Shown piece after piece: positions 23,291 to 39,152 of a stretch of DNA of 64,000 nucleotides. How positions within the stretch are numbered: position 1 is the first letter of the stretch; each line of letters opens with the position of its first letter. A program made the position numbers and the translations under genes. The stretch comes from Pleurotus djamor. Lineage: Eukaryota > Basidiomycota > Agaricomycetes > Agaricales > Pleurotaceae. The stretch is taken from assembly GCA_029747585.1 (NCBI GenBank), contig JAPEVF010000049.1, positions 1 to 64,000 on the forward strand. Direction: 5' to 3'. Below the pieces are notes generated by a model that was given only the letters and a program-made list of their open reading frames with translations, searched no databases and was not told the origin of the DNA.

Positions 23291-24605
23291 CTAAGGAGCA
23301 CTGAAGACGAGGTGCTTTCCGCCTTGATCAGACTTGAGGACGTTGCCGTAATAGGCCCACTAGAGTAGTTTCGGGTGTCAACTCACAAACATCTGAGTAA
23401 ATCATACAACTGGGGCTACTCACGTTCAGATAGCCACCATCGCCTTGACGAGTGAACTCGCCTCCCTTGAAGTTGTATATTTCATACCTGATAGGGGAGG
23501 GGTGTCAGGACAAAACACGGCGAGGGGAGGGGAGGGGAGCCGGATAAATGACTCACCCGGTCGTTCCAAAGAGGCTGCCAAGTTCAAACTCTTGGTGTTT
23601 GTGGTCCCAGTCAACCCCACGGCGACCATCGAACTTGTAGGTATGTTTGGTGTGGCAGATGACCCAGTTGAAGCTGGGATACTCATGGCGCATCTTCGAG
23701 ACGAGGTCTTGGGTGGAGGAACTGTTCGATGGGTAGTATTCGATCAGGTACTTGGCATTTCCCTGAATCCGGGTAATAATTATTAGTAATTAAATATTTA
23801 AACTCTCTACTTGCCTCTGAGGGGTTTCTGACTGCTTGGGTACGTTCTAGTGGCCACTGGGAGTAAGCATTGAGTTNAAAAAACACAAAAGGCTAGGGTT
23901 CGCGTGCGCGAACCCTAGCCTGTACCCAGCATTGGTTCTTGGGCAGCTAAGTTAGCGTTAGGGGATAGAGTTAGGGGATAGGGTTAGGTTAGCTGGTTAG
24001 GGTTCGGGGACATCCCCCCGCGCAAACGAGGCTTTAGTGTGCTGACTCGACCAATCCTGGCTTGGGGGACCCCCCGAGTGTAGCGAGGGAGGGGAAGGAT
24101 TGGGAGCAGTCAGCCCTCTGTTGCGCAAATTAAAAAAGAGGGTATGTAAATTGTCTAAGGAGATAACATTCGGATAACTCAATATTCGCTGCACTCGGAT
24201 CCCACGGTTTACTTTCCACTGAGATAGCGCTTGCAAGAACCCTTAGAAGATTCCCACACTAGTGGCAACCCTGTGATCGAATCCGAACCATCGAAGTGCG
24301 ACTCTCTTGGGTGAACTGACTTCGAGCCTGACGGCGAATTAATGGCATTAGATCTCAGTACTCGAGCTCTCGGGAACAAGTTCACTTACCGCCTTGTCCG
24401 AGTTGATGTGGCTCTGTACCGCCTTGATGATGGTCATGGTCGCGTCGATCGCATCAGAAGCACTGATTCCCTTGTCCACCATGGTCGTGTTGTCACTATT
24501 CAAGACGGCGCGTCGTTCCACGGTGGGTTGATCATCATCCTGGGGGACGGCCACGGACAACGCGCTGGAGATGAGTGACAAGGCGACAATGAGAAGGAAT
24601 CGCAT
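23291..24605 (-). CDS. small secreted protein, paralogue 3, interrupted by a MITE
   Basis: Signal peptide MRFLLIVALSLISSALSVA; exon 1 is 24390-24605. Exon 2 begins normally at 24327 with ARSQFTQ, but after 23 nt the insertion 23716-24304 breaks it; it resumes at 23706 and ends at 23557. Exons 3 and 4 (23424-23487, 23291-23359) are exactly 64 and 69 nt, as in the paralogues. Ignoring the insertion the frame is fully open. An alternative splice from the exon 1 donor to a good acceptor at 23763-23764 inside the element would also be in frame (206-nt exon 2, 184 residues), adding about 15 residues derived from the element end. Whether the gene is dead or rescued is open. Confidence 0.7.
23716..24304. 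mobile_element. 589-bp MULE/MITE-like insertion with 9-bp target duplication
   Basis: Flanked by direct repeats TCTTGGGTG (23707-23715 and 24305-24313), which belong to exon 2 of the host gene. The ends are imperfect inverted repeats of about 33 bp: GAGGAACTGTTCGATGGG against GAGTCGCACTTCGATGGT, followed by ATTCGATCA on both sides. A 9-bp duplication and ends beginning with G fit non-autonomous Mutator-like elements. Inside are nested hairpins, a near-telomeric stretch with TTAGGG-like units (about 23950-24005) and one N. No transposase is encoded. Confidence 0.8.
23891..23920. repeat. 14-bp-arm palindrome inside the insertion
   Basis: GGCTAGGGTTCGCG, TG, then the exact complement CGCGAACCCTAGCC. 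The arm contains CTAGGGTT, close to the telomere unit, and is followed by further TTAGGG-like words. Confidence 0.8.
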
Positions 24606-25576
24606 GTTGAGCTGCTTGATACTTTGGAGCGCATCCTGGAGGTCCTTTATAGCAGACACTTTCAGTCCAGTGGTCTAGCTGAAGGTATTTTCGCGACTGC
24701 CATAGTGCTCCTCAACGAAATGCGTGTCCGCTCGAAAAAAAGTAGCAGTGGGTACTGATCAGGGATAGGTGAAGGAAGGGTGATCGACGGTGTGCTTCTA
24801 AGCAAGGAAGGGTGTTTGGAAGAGGCTGGGGCCCAGCTTCAAGGGGCAGAGGAGCGTATGGGGAGCATGTAGAATGCCAATTAGGCGCGAAAGGGATGAC
24901 TACGAAGCACTGGAAGCCACTGGGTCGTTGAGTAAAAACGAGAAATAGAATCTTCCACTGTCCACGCGAGCGGTCCAGTTGTAAAAGCAGAAAATTGGTA
25001 GGCTTAATTGAGGATGTGGCAGTTCATAATCATATGCTGACTAGCAATAATCAAGCCGTGAAGTGAAGTCTCGGTAAAGTAGCTTGATCGAAAGGTGTAG
25101 ATAAATGTCAGGATAAGCAAGTAAGCCAAGGATAAGCAATGGCGGCGCCAATTAAAAGGTCCGAACGGCCCGGCGAAGGCCCGGACCTTCCATATTGAGG
25201 CTCCGACGTCGGCGCGTCAGCTCCATATGGATTGCGATGTCTTCACTCAATTCACCCAGCGGGTTGTTTTTTCTTGCCAACGCTCCTCCGACGGCGAACA
25301 ACATGGAAGTGGACAGGAAACTCAACATATCACGCTAGTCTGTCCACTGTCGGTGCCTCGACCCAGCATCGGAGCTTCTCTGGCCAACCTGTCNTTTTTT
25401 TCTTGCCTGTTCGAAGCGATCTCGGTTTCGCCATCCTTCATACAAACGGATCAGACAAAAAGACTTGCGCTATATTTTGGAAATTACAATGCAGCCAAGT
25501 TGGTTCCAGAACAAGGATCTCTGCTCCAAATGCGTAACTAAGGATGGTGGCGGTTGAACTCGCCCGTGCACAAAGT
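24606..25576. other. intergenic, small hairpin near 25160-25230
   Basis: A TATA-like CTATAAAGG (minus) near 24645 serves the secreted gene. At 25158-25233 nested inverted repeats occur (GGTCCG with CGGACC; TCCATATTGAG with CTCCATATGGA). An N beside a T-run is at 25394. No gene supported. Confidence 0.45.
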
Positions 25577-26664
25577 CTACATCAGCTTATCCAATCTTGA
25601 GCTTGCGGCCAGGACCATCTCGTTGCTTCTCTTCGTCAACTCTGTCAGTATCCTCTGCGACTCACTCTCAACCTGAATCATCCTCTGCAATTCGATGATC
25701 CCAAGTTTTTGGATGGCCTTCTTTGCCTTCGCGATGGCAGCTTGTTTCTTTGTCTATCAACCCCGGGAACGATTATGAGCCCAACGCTTGGATAAATCGC
25801 CGAGCGACTTACATTTTTCATCTTATCATACCGGCCCATCATATCGGTCCACTTCCTCACCAATTCTTCTACCCCATTTTCGTCGTCGGAATCCTCGGTG
25901 TCGCTTTCGGAGTGTATCGAGTCCCCTTCTGAGTCTGAAGGCTCTGAGAGGTCCTTCACCACACTTTGTTTCCCTTTCTCGCTGGCCCTCGCACCATTGC
26001 TGCTACGGATAGGATTTCTGCGAGTCCGGGGCCTATCCGACTCTTCATCATCGGCACAAGAACGTTTTCGTTTCTTCTCCACCGTTTCCGTTTCCGCTTC
26101 CACTTCACTGTCTGTCCCAGGCGTCTCGCATTTCGAGACGCGATTCACCATCGAATGGCTGCATTTCTTTTTCTTCGCAAGGCACCAATGGCATCTGAAA
26201 CAACCACTCCCAATGCATTCACCATCGTCGCGCTCTTGACAGGTTGTGCACATATCTTTTCCCTGCCACTTTCGATCCCCTTCTCGACGGATTCGCAGCT
26301 TTCCATCTTCCCGGTACTTGTAATATTTCTCGCATCGTGCGTGGTCTGGGCATTGGTAGCCTTCGTCGTTTGGGCCAACGGAACTTTGGGGTCGCTCGAT
26401 GGGTTTCCTCAATTTCGTTGCACACGAAGTTGGAGCGGATAGGAGAAGGACAATTTCGTCGTCGTCGTCGTCTTCATCCGAGTACGGTACAAGGGCGCCT
26501 TTCCTGGGCTTTGTGTGTGGCTAATCAACCAACATAAGTTAGTCGACCAATTATGCGACTACGATGAGGGTCACCTTCGCTTTAGACACCCGTACGTCGA
26601 TCTGAGCGCCACCGACATGGGGTTTAGTCTCCTCGAGGGTCTCAGGCCGTCCAAAGGGATGCAT
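25577..26664 (-). CDS. Zn2Cys6-like cysteine-cluster, coiled-coil protein A
   Basis: Exons 26575-26664, 25813-26520, 25577-25753; 324 residues. The N-terminus has an acidic Asp/Glu run, then SVGPNDEGYQCPDH, then a cluster with spacing C-x2-C-x6-C-x4-C-x2-C-x2-C-x6-C followed by SH. Leaving out one extra Cys, this equals the fungal Zn2Cys6 consensus (C-x2-C-x6-C-x7-C-x2-C-x6-C). A basic KKRKR stretch and a Ser/Asp/Glu-rich segment follow, and the last exon is a Leu/Gln/Glu heptad-like helix. It could be a nuclear DNA-binding protein; this is an inference. The first intron donor (AAG, GTGACC) is the least certain junction. A paralogue lies immediately upstream at 26900-28109 in the same orientation. 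Confidence 0.72.
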
Positions 26665-26899
26665 AGTGTCCTGGGGAGAGAGCAGCTGGACGAATTAGAT
26701 GAACACATGGCTTTTGTTTTGTTTTTTATCAATGCATCTTGTCGTGATCCGCCAAAGTGCTTAAAAAAGAAGAATCACGACATAGCAGAATCACCGCAGA
26801 ATGATGTATAAATAGTACAACCATGGTGCACATGCGAACACATGGTAAAGTTAGAAGATTGAAAAACGAGCCGCCTTCGGGAGTACCGAAGTCTCGACT

Positions 26900-28109
26900 C
26901 TAAGCTAGCTCCTTCAACCGTGAACTTGCCACTGCCATCACGTCGTACTTTCCCTTCAACAACTCACGCAATGCTTCCTTCGACTCAATCACCAACTCCT
27001 TTGACTCACGCAATTCCTTCTGCCACCTATTTTCAACGTCAACCATCCTCTGCAATTCGGTGGTCCCAAGNTTTTTTAATGGCCTTCTTTTCCTTGATGA
27101 CGGATGCTTGATTCTTTGCCTAAGAACCCAAGAGGTGGTCAGGGTGCCATGTTATTGACCGCGACGCCAGGAATTATCGTTGGACTACTTGCCTTCATCT
27201 TAGCAAGCCGGCCCACCAACTCTTTACACGTCTTGACAACCCATTCTACATCAGCTTCATCGTCTGAAGATGCCGAGGAGTCGATGTCAGAGTCGTTTTC
27301 CCCGGAGTCCTCTTGAGAGCTGTCGGTAAGTTCAATTTGAACCTGAATCCCCTTGCCGTTCTCCCTCTCCTTCGCATAGTTGGTTTGCCGAGGAGGCCTC
27401 TTACTCCCAGATGGTTTGCTTATCTTCTTGTTCATGAATGTATCGACACTAGGCGATCGCTTTCGTTTCCTTTTCCTCGTTTCCTTTGCCTGATCCACCC
27501 CACTGGACGTACCCGCGTTCGCGCTACGCCTATACCGCCCAGACCCGTGTGCATGACTACACCCTCTCTTCTTATCCGAACACAAATTGCAGCTAAAACA
27601 CCCACTCCCAACACAATCCTCATTTCGTTGTTGACATGCGCCACATTTATCCTTGCCCTCCCATCGTTGATCCCCCCTTCGACGAACTCGTTTCTCGCCG
27701 TCTATGACACAAGTATATGATTTCTTGCATTGTTTGTGGTTTGGACACTTGTAGCCTTTATCGTTGGGGCCCACGGAGGTGGATGGCTTCCGAAGTTGCT
27801 CTACCGCCGCTGGACCTGACCTCTTTGTTGGACTCGAAGGTGTCTGAGGAGATTGCAAGATGATTTCGTCATCGTCATCCTCGTCCTCGTCCTCGTTTCC
27901 ATCTGTACTTGACTCGTAATAAATATTTTCCCTTGAATGCGCCTGAGAGTCGAGACACAACGTACAATGAGCAAACCAGCTTGTTAGCCCAGCCTCAGGG
28001 ATGTTCACCTAGCAGTACCTACCTTTGCAGCGGACGACGTTACACCAGTAGAGTCGTTGGCATGCTGCCTTACTTTGACATAACTTTGTGTCTTCTTGAA
28101 TGGTCCCAT
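26900..28109 (-). CDS. Zn2Cys6-like cysteine-cluster, coiled-coil protein B
   Basis: Exons 28023-28109, 27193-27942, 26900-27119; about 351 residues. It starts MGPFKKTQSYVKVRQ and has the same order as protein A: acidic run, SVGPNDKGYKCPNHKQCKKS, cysteine cluster CGACQQRNEDC..CFSCNLC..CSH, basic KRKRKRS, acidic SDIDSSASSDDE, and a C-terminal coiled coil (ELQRMVDVENRWQKELRESK). The second intron uses a GC donor (AAG, GCAAGT). Exon 3 has 220 bases including one N next to an A/T run; dropping the N restores the frame and the match to protein A, so the N is best read as an assembly artefact. Putative nuclear regulator, unproven. Confidence 0.72.
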
Positions 28110-28338
28110 TGGTCTTGAAGAAAGATGTGTCAAACTGTGCTCAATGTGATGGGTAATAAATAGTGGAATTGCCGCCGAGCTTTCACAGAAGATCATAAAA
28201 TATGGACGTAAACAAACCATGCAGATACGGCAATAACTAGATTATGGTACTATAGTACAGAGGGCCTGAACAAGTAGATGGGTACAGTGTTACAATTGTC
28301 CGAAAGTGCAATCGTCCATTCATCCAGACGACACCACG

Positions 28339-31300
28339 TTACATAGGCTGGGTCTGTTGCACAGGCTGCCGCGGTGCAGGCCCATGCCCGGAAGTCGTTT
28401 TAGGAACGATAGTGAACCTAAATACAGGAAATCAACAACGTTGCCTTCAGGCTGGCGCAAGAACAACCCGACTTACGCATCAGATTTCCATTCGCGACCA
28501 CGAGCCGCCTGCTCCTCTTTATGCATCATCTTATTCACCCACCCCTCCGGATGCCCGGCATTTGAGTCGACGATGGAATCTTTCTTATTCGCAACGACCT
28601 TGAACTGCATATTTTTCTGCGAAGCCGTCGACTTCATCGACTCAGCTTCCGCTTGCTCGCGCTTAAAGAGCTACAAATTCAAATCAGTCCCAGAAACCCT
28701 GCATGGAGCACCGGGGAACTTACATCCTGGAGGGCGTGAGCCCGTGTCTGCCGGTCATCGTACTTCGCTTCGTTCATTCGGTCGCGCACGGTGACGAGCT
28801 GGCCATCGACGTACTCCACACCAGTGCGGATACCATCCGCAATGGCCTACAAGAAATAATCAGTCTCTGAGCGCAGAGGGTAAAATGGAGCACAAGACGC
28901 ACCTTCTGAATCTGCTTCTTCACAAGCCCCGTAGCCAACGTCCCAAAGATCTTATACAACAGATCATGTTGCGAATCCCGAATCTTAAACTTGAGCGTAT
29001 CGACCTTGACCTTCACATCCTTGACCTTCACCACGCTCCTCTTATCCCTCTTATCCGCCGACTTCAACCACACATCGACCTTCAACCCCTCCCCTCCCAA
29101 AACCACATCAGCAAGTCCACTATCCGTCATGTTGGGACCGGCACCACCCTTCTTGCGGTACCAAAACGCCACATCGCGCATGTCGACTTGCATCTGCGTC
29201 GCCTCGAAGTACATCTCGTGATGCTGATCGTCTTGAATAGCGTTATAGGGCGAAATCTTGAAGTAGTTGCGCATTTCCATTTCGAAGATGTTGGGAAGGA
29301 TATTCCGCCCTGAAAGTGTGAGGTTCTCGAGGACTAGGTCGAGCTTGTCGTCGGTGTACTCGATGCGTGGGATGGGGATGTATCCGGCTTTGTCGACAAG
29401 GGAGGGAACGATGATGGTGCGGATGTCCTGCCATAGGTGGGGTTTGAACTTGAGCGCTCCTTCGTTGTCAAAGAGCAAATTCTTTGTTAGGCGCGCAAAG
29501 TCATCACCGAGCCTTAGCAAAAGAATTGCGAAAGTCAGCTCAAGTCGGATGAGGCAACCAAGAAAAGGTCAAACGACTCACTGTTTATTCAGGGGATCTT
29601 CACCCATAGCGCCGAACCACCTCCCAGTCTGCTCGAACAGGTTGTCGAAATGACCCTTATACTTGACATCATAGAACATCCTCCCGCTCTCCCGCAACTC
29701 TCGAGCACCACGGTCGCAATCATCCTCGACGATGAAGCCAGGTTCGAGGAGAACCTTCTTCATGAAGAAGTTGACACTCTTCCACCAATTGTGCAGCTCG
29801 GGGTCGCGACGGGTGTCGTCAACCAAGACGTTGACGGCATCGAAGATACCATCCATGGTTTGGTTGTTCGCGAAGCGCTCGAGGAGCGTACGGAGTTCAC
29901 GAAGGGATGTGTTCAAAGTAACGTCCTAGCAATACGACATGTCAGCGAATTCATGAAAGACAGCCCAAGTGTTTTACTTACCTCGGTAAGCTGCTTTCCT
30001 CCAGCAGCGCCTTCCTCTCCGGCACGTCGGGCATGGCCGACATACTCCTCGACAGCCTTGATCAACCACCGCATACTCTCCTGGTAATCTTTGTGCTTCT
30101 GACACTCGATAACGACTTTCTTCCCGCGCCAGATGAACTGATCCCGCCGCTCCTCCGGGAAGTACTCATCCAGGAGAAACCTCTTCGTGCGATCAGTTTG
30201 GTCGTTCACGTTGTCTTTGTGTTCTTGAGGTACGCGATCAAGGAGGTTGTCTCGGTACCCGCGGAAACGATCCCGTAAAGTCTGCTTCTGGGCGGCGACT
30301 TCCGTTTGAGGATCGCCCTGTGGATCGTCCATGGTCTCGCGCAAGCCTTCCGCGTGCCTGATGAAACGCATAATAAGTGAGTCAACTCAAATAACAGTTG
30401 CAGATGGCGAAATACTCACAGTTGGGTCTCCGCCTTCGCTCTGCGGCGCGCGTCTTCCTTCTTCTGATCGGCCAAAGCTCGTGCATCCTCAGCAATTTCG
30501 TTACCACGCTTCTCCTCGCCGGACTGCGTCTTCAGCTTCGCACCCGTACCAAATTCTTCATGTGGGTGCTGAACGACTCGATGGTCTGTACCGGGGAGAC
30601 GGGCTTCCAGGATAGGAGTTTCGCCAGGTCCAGCTACGCGTCCACCTTGAGTAATGAACTGGTCTTGCGGAGCGGGATCGTCGACACGAGCGAGCTTGTC
30701 CTCTGAAGGCCGAAGTTGCTCTGAGGCTTTGGAAGCAGAGATGGCGAGGAGGTCTCTTCCGATGATGGAGAAGTCGGAGATGAGTTTGCGAACTTCAGAG
30801 TTGGTCAGGAAGAGCGAGAGGAGGGTACGAAGATGATGGGCGGCTATTCAAGAATTCGCATGAGCAGACGAATTCTGTCCAGAAACACGGACCAACTCAC
30901 CTGCATCCGAGTCTCTGCTGACCTTCTCCTTGTCGACCGGAACCAAGTTGTTCCCCTCAGTGGGAACCGACTTGTCCTTGCTGACATCGCGCGTGTGCCA
31001 GACAAAACTCTGGAAGAGTTCGTCGGCGTTCTTCTCCTGGACGATCGACTTGGATGTGTTGATGATATGGCGAGTGTCTTGAACTAGACTACGCCCTTCG
31101 GGTGACAGTTTGGATAGGTCTACAGGCGAGTTCGCGAGCACATAGTCAAGGGTTTCGGAAATTTGGTCGTTGGATGGCATTCGGCCTTCTCGGAAGGCAG
31201 AAATGACGCCATAAAATCGTATCTACGAGAGAATGAGTTCATAGAAGTAAGTAGATGGGATTCAGACGTACCTTGCGGTCGATATCAGCANTTTTTAGCT

Positions 31301-31436
31301 GATGTGTTTACAGGATCAGTAACCGTTCCCTATCATCGTCATGGACGGGTTAGCTGGGACACTGCATGGAAGGTACCGTCTCACTCACGGCTGCTGGGTG
31401 TTCGCTAATATCTCTTTTCGCTGGTGGCAAAGACAT
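28339..31436 (-). CDS. HAM1-like protein (HAM1_N and HAM1_C regions)
   Basis: Ten exons: 31389-31436, 31272-31329, 30901-31222, 30420-30843, 29982-30357, 29582-29925, 28903-29512, 28724-28846, 28477-28670, 28339-28417; 858 residues once a spurious N in exon 2 (homopolymer at 31292) is dropped. The order matches fungal HAM1-like proteins: N-terminal RKIRFYGVISAFREGRMPSN and ADELFQSFVWHTRDV, a central region with LVDKAGYIPIPRIEYTDD, NLTLSGRNILPNIFEME, SGLADVVLGGEGLKV and VKVKVDTLKFKIRDS, and C-terminal TGVEYVDGQLVTVRDRMNEA and GHPEGWVNKMM. The family is named from hyphal anastomosis work and resembles lipid-binding proteins; the molecular role is not settled. A core gene that marks the boundary of the accessory region. 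Confidence 0.9.
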
Positions 31437-33954
31437 GGTAGGATAGATGTTGAATTGGTGTGTATGAGTCCCAAGCCCTCTGGTATATATATAGGCAGGG
31501 GTTCCCGTTCCACAGCTCGTGAGTTGTGGATCAGCAAACTCCATGACGGTGGTGTTCACGTCATGAAAAGCTTACGGGGGGTGACGCAGTAAGAGGAGCC
31601 CCTAGGGAACGATGTCCAGAAGGCGAACATCGTCATTCCCACTGGCCAAGCCAACCTAGGTTCGCATGACATCAAGCGTCTCCACTGTCCACCTTCGCAG
31701 GAACCAATTTCATATTTTCAATGAAAGTATGTTTGGATAGCTCGAATGTTGCCCATACGCCAGCGCAAGGGTGTTCGCCTGAGATAGAAAGAGAATAGTC
31801 GAAGCCAGGTGGAAGTGATGGAAAGAGAAAAGCTAGAGATTATTTACGTTTATTTATTTTGGGGTCCTCCGCCCTCTTCTGTCTCACCACCACCTTCGCA
31901 AAAATTCGCAAGCACTATAAGTGACTACTTACAGATAGTCTATGTACTGGGATTGTCGTACACCGTCAAGAATGGGACCCTATATTTGATGATGCAACTG
32001 CAACACATATGGCAGGGTGGCCGAATCAAGGCCGACCCTGCCTCCCATCCTTCTTCGTGATCTTTGTCTAGAATCCCAGAAGTCAACCTCGAAAACCCTC
32101 TTCGAACTGTATTTATGTAACCGCCAAGATGCGTTTATATGCTCGCTACGCTTTTGGAGCCGGATCCTCGACGTTTTCGAACCGCAAATAATCTCAGGCG
32201 CTCCCCAGCATGGCGCGGGACCCAAATTCAGAGTACGCTTCCTGGAGAAAGGGAACAAACATTGCACCGGTACAAAGACCTGCTGCGCGACCGCAAATTA
32301 CGGGGTCCACCATACACGGTACTTGAAGGTACTTGAGCCGCATCTCTAATTCGATTACCGAGCCAACTAAAAGCGTGCGCTAGCTGGAGAGACGGCTCAA
32401 GACACAAACCTGCAGCTGCACAACGAGTCAGTGTAGAAGAACTGGATCCCGGACAGGATTCCACGGTGAAACTCGCTCCGCGGTGACAACACGCCAAGTC
32501 CTTCCTCTGGGTCCTTGAGGAAGCCGGGAATGACGATCCTATCAGCGTGCTAAATGACCGGGTAACCGCGCAAAACGTCCCCAGTCATACACGGTACTCC
32601 ACTTACCTTCCGAGAGCAACGACCGAGCTGACCACATATGCACCCTAGCTGGCGAAGGATTGTACGACCCCAGTTCGCGCATTGAATACGTCGCTGGCGA
32701 AGTATTGCATCGCGCTCTGGTTTACGGGCCTTTACCAATCGGGGGTTGGCTCGCTGATGGACAATAGCGAGCTCCTTCATTCTATCTTCTCGAAGCGCAT
32801 CGTTTGACTGTGCTCTTTTCTTCCTTGTTCACGGCAATATACGGGCTTCACGAACGTACCATCGCCTCAGTCATAGACATCGAACCCGAGTTAAATCGCA
32901 TGCACCCAAGCTGGGACTTTCAAGCTCGAAGCCTAGGGAGCTTGGTACTCTGTGTACTCTGAAAAGGACTGGGCTCGTCGTAGGGCACCTCGTTTACTTC
33001 CATGAATTAATTCCAAATTGGAAACCAAGTACACGATATCGATAATCCCGATTTCCCAAGCTTCATTCAGCAAATCCGGCTAGGAAATTTTCTCTCAGGC
33101 TGTCGGTCATACCACCCAATGCCGCCCGCTCGAAAGCTCTGTCAAATCCAGTAATTGTCTTGCTGATTCCGACGCTCATTCGCCGCTAACGTGAATGTGA
33201 CAGAGGCTGAGTCTCATTCAACCTCGCATGCCAAGCCATTCACGTCGGTTGGTTGACGGCTCACCGGCACTCAGCACTTTGCGAGTTCCGCTGGGAATGG
33301 GATAATAGTTTACCACCGCGACGACCCAGGACATCATCCCATCCGAGAGTAACTAGCGAGGAAATAAGCACAATCAATTCTCCCGCTTCCCGTGCCTCAC
33401 TTCTTTTTCCCCTATCATCGGAAAGCTACTCTCGAGCATCTACGCTGTTCGCCTGTAAGGTGGAATTACCCCTTCCTTCCAGAATAGCGTTTTGGCGTCG
33501 CCGGTTGCGAAAGCTCACGAATTATGAGACGCCGAATAGGTATCCTCTCCTGCCTCAATGCATGGACGGCCTTGTACTCATGTTTACATCGGCCCCCGAC
33601 TTTATGCAATGCATTGTGCATCTTTTTGATGACCGTCTCACAGTTGGCCTTGATTTTCGTCGCCCGTCGGTCCGGCAATATGGTTTTGTGAGTCTGTTCC
33701 TTCTGAATGAATTGAAATGCCGTTCTCACCATCTCTCTGATGCTTCCTGGTTTCAGTGGTAGTATACCTGCCCCTTGCTTCAACAAACTCATTTCGCCCA
33801 CTCCAAAGTAACGGGCCCTCGATCATGGGTATTTTCAATCCTCGCGTTCGGATTGGCTAGCAGTACCACGACGATAGACGTATAAAAGGTCTCTTAAAAT
33901 TCGTAAATCTCTCCAAGACACAGCTCAGTCTTACTCTTCAGCTTCAGTATCGCA
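31437..33954. other. long intergenic region
   Basis: No gene supported. A short repeated phrase ATACACGGTACT occurs near 32312 and 32588. A hairpin GGCAGGGT/GACCCTGCC at about 32011-32041 superficially resembles part of a tRNA but no tRNA fold is completed. Confidence 0.5.
33799..33890 (+). promoter_or_regulatory. VP1 promoter: conserved block, inverted CCAAT and TATA
   Basis: CACTCCAAAGTAACGGGCC (about 33799-33817) is the complement of a block also found upstream of VP2 and, with changes, VP3. GGATTGGCT (about 33850) contains an inverted CCAAT; TATAAAA is at 33881-33887, 68 bp before the ATG. Confidence 0.6.
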
Positions 33955-35762
<1,808 letters not shown>

Positions 35763-37289
35763 GCTGGCTACGAACCTGATCAAAGACCGTTGTGTGCTCA
35801 CTAAAATGCCTTTAGCCCCCAAATCTTCAGCGGATAGATCAACAACGACGGGCACAGAAGTTCAAGTTAGACAAATATGGTGTTCTTCTGGAAACGGTTC
35901 TCTTGGTGGTGTTTTTGTATTTGATGTATTCGATCGAAGTTCAATGTCANTTTCCCTTGTTACCCCACACCGATCATGATCGCAAGTTTCCTAATTCCTA
36001 TGACATCACCAAGTCATACTTGTCCTTTGATGACGTCATTCATTCTCTTTGTTAGGCGCGTCTCCTCATCGACAAGTTTTCGAGCTTCTCGATTCTCGAA
36101 GCTTGGAGGATCCATCGATGGACATTCGGAGTCCGTACTATTCCACCTTAGGCCGCTAAGACAAGTTTACGGTCAATCACGTTGAAGTATTGAAAACTCA
36201 ATTCGGTTCTCTCGCTCTGAGATAGAGTACTTAGTATCCGAATGACAGGTCACCTGTCAGCTGGCCGAACTCTTTACCCCGAGGAAAAAGTTAGTAGGTA
36301 ATCGCCGAGACTGTGTGATGAGAATGTGTTGGCGGACATACCTGAGGCGTCGGTAAAGGTTTGTACGTATAAGCGAAAGGTCGGATCGCGAGTCCCAAAC
36401 GAAACTTGACGTACCGCTGACGAATGCTGAGTAAAAGCAACATCAAATAGAGAGATGAACGCAGTGGGACGAGAAAGCATTTTAAAGTTATGGAGGGTCA
36501 GGAATTGGATGCACGTAAGCGCGTATAAATGCAGCGATGAGAGTCAACGACGCAAGGGGGATGTGAATTGTCCAGGATCAGCGGGAAAATGCAAAAAACG
36601 GGGAGTATGGGATGCACGAATGGACCTGACATTGACCTCAAGCCTCGAAGGACCTTGTGGGTGTTATACTCGCGCTTCCAAATGATATGTGGACCATGGG
36701 TAACGACTATTGATTGGCGAGGGAAAGCTGCTTGATGGGTCTTAGCAAGGTTTGAAGTTCACGTGCCGTTACTTGAAGCCTTCTGGATGGTATTAGTATC
36801 AACCGAAGACTTCTCTCATACATTCGCAAGTTCACACAAGGACGTTCACGGCACGATGGGGCAGTACCGCGGCCGTAGACAACTGACGCCGCCAGCGCGA
36901 AGAAGATGCGATCGAGGGAAGAGATCTATGAGCATCGACTTGTGCGCGTGTCAATATGTAAGAATGGGCAGAGGGAAAGACACGGCTGACCTGGGGTGTA
37001 ATTCCGAACATTCCATTGGATCCTGTCGTGAGGATGAAGTTTTATGAACTCCATCTACATTCCATCTTGGCATTGTCGATCACGATCGGTGTGTGGGGGA
37101 ATAAAAAGACTTGATTGATCTCAGATCAAGAATACATACATTCGAACAAGGAAAAGGAGAAAGAAAGATTCGGATAAAACCTTATATTTGTACACCTTTT
37201 GGCCCATGGTAAACTAGAGCGGTTGAGGACTATCGCATGGATTGGTGTTAGAACGGCGTGCATTCTGTAACAAGCAGGCTGGAGTCAAC
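35763..37289. other. intergenic between convergent VP1 and VP2
   Basis: 3' flanks of both peroxidases. A short minus-strand frame (36274-36480) with a splice-like GTACGT and CTCAG is too weak to call. Nothing else recognised. Confidence 0.5.
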
Positions 37290-39090
<1,801 letters not shown>

Positions 39091-39152
39091 TGCGATGCTT
39101 TGACTGGAAGACTGGGGGATGCCTTGAGTAGTTTGAGGGATTTTGCTTCGAC

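Noticed and set aside
23940..24005. Chromosome end or interstitial telomere
   Set aside because: The TTAGGG-like words are degenerate, few, and lie inside a bounded insertion with a target duplication.
32011..32045. tRNA-like start (GGCAGGGTGGCCGA)
   Set aside because: Only one hairpin forms; no anticodon arm, T-arm GTTCRA or acceptor pairing follows.
36274..36480. Small minus-strand gene or pheromone-like precursor
   Set aside because: One exon start and splice-like sites were seen, but no CaaX end or conserved second exon.
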